Positions 62,131 to 64,000 of a stretch of 64,000 nucleotides of DNA are shown one piece after another. The notes under the pieces were generated by a model. That model was not told the DNA's origin. It ran no database searches and was given only the letters and a program-made list of their open reading frames with translations. Source of the stretch: Anagrus nilaparvatae (Eukaryota > Arthropoda > Insecta > Hymenoptera > Mymaridae); the NCBI GenBank assembly GCA_022575985.1, contig JAKSXM010000137.1, positions 10,372,001 to 10,436,000 on the forward strand. The letters are read 5' to 3'. Numbering within the stretch: the stretch's first letter is position 1; every line of letters starts with the position of its first letter. The position numbers and the translations under genes are program-made.

Positions 62131-62920
62131 ATGTGTGTGAGTGTATAAATAGCATAAATGTAATTCAATATAAACTATGATGAAAGGTGTATGTATTTGC
62201 AGTTTTATATTTAGCTAGAGGGGTAAGTAATAAATGGTAGGGTAATAAAAAAGAGGGAGAGGAGGGAGGTGACACGCCTCAGGGCAGGGCGTATACCAAT
62301 TTTGTATTGTAACAATACTAAAGTCACTAACAGAATTTAAAACATAATTTTGAATAAATAGAAAACGCGAAAGCGCCTGTTGCCTTGTCAATTTAGTATT
62401 TGATTCACCTTTTAAACTTTTAATAAAAGGTACAATTATGCATTTATGTTTTATATTAAAAGAAAAATTAAAAAGAAAAATTCTTTTTTTTCATTGTTTT
62501 ATAAAGATTAAAGAATATTTTAATTATTTAATATTCAAATTTTTTTTTTTTTTGTAAAAATTTTTCAAGTACTTTTTGTATTAAAACTTATGAACACGCA
62601 GTTTAATATTTAAAGTAATATCAGCCATGCGCAATAGAAAAAAAACGCGTATCATTGATCAGAAAACTAAAATGCTATAGTTTATACATTTTGGTTTTTG
62701 TATGTATGTGTATGTAAAAAAATAAAAGAAACTTTTATTTAAATGATAACAAAATAATTTTATGTATTAGACTGAGCAGTTATAAAATAACGTAAGAAAA
62801 TTTAGAAAATTTATTAGTTTTATCAGTTTTTTTGTCTTTGTTATTTTTATTATAATAATAAGTATAAATAAAAAAGGAATTGATATATATGAGTCTTTTT
62901 ATATGAAATTTTTAACAACT
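62131..62920. other. Probable Vsx intron sequence with a GC-richer island
   Basis: 62215-62400 is purine- then GC-rich (GGGAGAGGAGGGAGGTGACA, CAGGGCAGGGCGTATACC, GCGAAAGCGCCTGTTGCCTT) and does not resemble the repeats elsewhere in the window. It may be a regulatory element or an untranslated segment. It is not coding in any frame for a recognisable domain. Confidence 0.35.
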
Positions 62921-63090
62921 GAAAACTCTATTTGGTGTTTCAAAAGGAGTTGTACGGAGTTTCAATGAAATTTGGATGGAAGAGTTGCATTATTAACCCT
63001 GAAATATATTTAGCCTATTATTGTAAAATTAAATATGCCACTCTATCGCAACTCCATGCAACTCATTTCGTAACTCCATATAGAGTTTTC
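62921..63090. repeat. Inverted-repeat element of about 170 bp
   Basis: GAAAACTCTATTTGGTGTTT and GGAGTTGTACGGAGTTTC on the left face GCAACTCCATGCAACTC and CCATATAGAGTTTTC on the right. The arms contain several GGAGTT words. The 128-codon plus-strand frame at 62932-63318 begins inside it and is probably a by-product. Confidence 0.7.
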
Positions 63091-64000
63091 AATTGGTTAA
63101 GGGCTGAAAATTTGGGTTATAACAGTGATGGATTCAAAAATTTTCTTTGGAAGGGGCCATTTCTAAAATTTTTTAAAACGATAAAAATTTTTATAAAAAA
63201 ACATACATTTTTGAAACGTACATTGGTACTCAGGATGAGGCAATTGACCCCTTCGCTCTCTGCTGGATTTAAAACTAGTAGCACTGCTTGCGATTTGATA
63301 CGATTAGATAAAATGTAGTTTGAGTATATAATTAATTTATTAAAATTTCGAAAGCAGCCAAAAAGAGTGTGTTAATAAAAAAGCATTGACAAAAAAACTG
63401 AAATAAAAAAAATTTAGCTATATTTTTTACAATGGGTTAAATTTAAACCAACTAATTAAACAAATTTGATAGGAGAGTACTAAATTTTTGTAAAATACCT
63501 ATTTTTAAAAATCCAATCATTGCAAAAAGGCCTTAAAATTCTATAATTAAGCTTACTTTTATAAAATGCCTTAAGTAACTTTTATCAAAATAAAAATTTA
63601 TCAAAATGCCTTCAAGTACATTTGATACGAAAACACCCCTATATACATACACAAAAAAAAAGATAATAAAAAAATCTTAGAATATCAACTTTTATTGTAA
63701 AATATATACATTTCAATTTTTCAAGAACTCGTATATTATAATATCAATATAAAGTTTAGCTTTTGAAATTTTTATATTTACCATAAATACTTATATAACA
63801 AGGAAAACTTTTATCAAAGATATTAGAAAAAAAAATTCGATAAAAAAATACCTAACAGAAAAAGAAAAAAAAAATATTCAATTTTTTATTATAGACTGAT
63901 GTTGTCTTATTTTCTTATCTTTTTGAAAAAGAAAAAATAATGATACCTTGTTTCTTAATAATTATTAGTACTTTTTTTTGTAACCCCTTTTATTTATCTT
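63091..64000. other. AT-rich non-coding stretch to the window end
   Basis: A less AT-rich part (63100-63320) follows the inverted repeat without recognisable homology; the remainder is low-complexity A/T. The missing Vsx homeobox 5' exons were looked for on the minus strand and not found. Confidence 0.45.

Noticed and set aside
59950..64000. Search for the missing first half of the Vsx homeodomain
   Set aside because: No minus-strand segment reading like homeodomain helices 1 and 2 was found; the exon must lie beyond the window.

Overview
The window is a very AT-rich (roughly four fifths A+T by eye) piece of an animal nuclear genome. It is almost certainly from an insect: genes are split into exons with GT..AG introns, coding exons use mostly A/T-ending codons (TTA for Leu, AGA for Arg), and the two recognisable genes are bilaterian developmental genes with insect-like sequence. 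Such extreme AT content is known from some insects, for example aphid-parasitoid wasps, but the species cannot be fixed from this window.

Genes. (1) DAAM, the formin of the planar-polarity/actin pathway, lies on the + strand. Eleven coding exons between 35056 and 48348 join in frame into a protein of 1088 residues with GBD/FH3, coiled coil, FH1, FH2 and DAD. The first coding exon carries only 14 codons and is separated from the rest by a 7.9-kb intron. (2) The 3' part of a Vsx/Chx10-type paired-like homeobox gene lies on the - strand. Three exons between 59948 and 57843 encode the end of the homeodomain, the CVC domain and an OAR-like tail; the 5' exons lie beyond the right edge. The two genes are convergent, with about 9.5 kb between their stop codons. 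The left 35 kb holds no gene that can be named.

Repeats dominate the rest. There are several families of non-autonomous, inverted-repeat elements: a 1.05-kb foldback (12321-13368); a palindromic family starting CACTGTAAAAAG (13431-13857 and 17849-19039, the second interrupted by a LINE fragment with a target-site duplication); two small elements flanked by TTA (9645-9775, 17511-17694); a family flanked by TA with CTCC-type ends in three places (both genes' introns included); a family built around a GCGCGGGTAAAC hairpin (2801-3745, 22026-22990); and a modular hairpin family seen whole or in pieces at least six times. A decayed Ty3/Gypsy pol fragment (50718-52529) lies between two blocks of a roughly 140-bp repeat in opposite orientation.

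No operon-like system, CRISPR array, rRNA or tRNA was seen. The observations most worth checking are the long foldbacks as possible hairpin-RNA sources, the in-frame open extension upstream of Vsx exon 2, the open extension upstream of the DAAM start codon, and two unassigned coding-like islands (4505-4744, 28745-29159).
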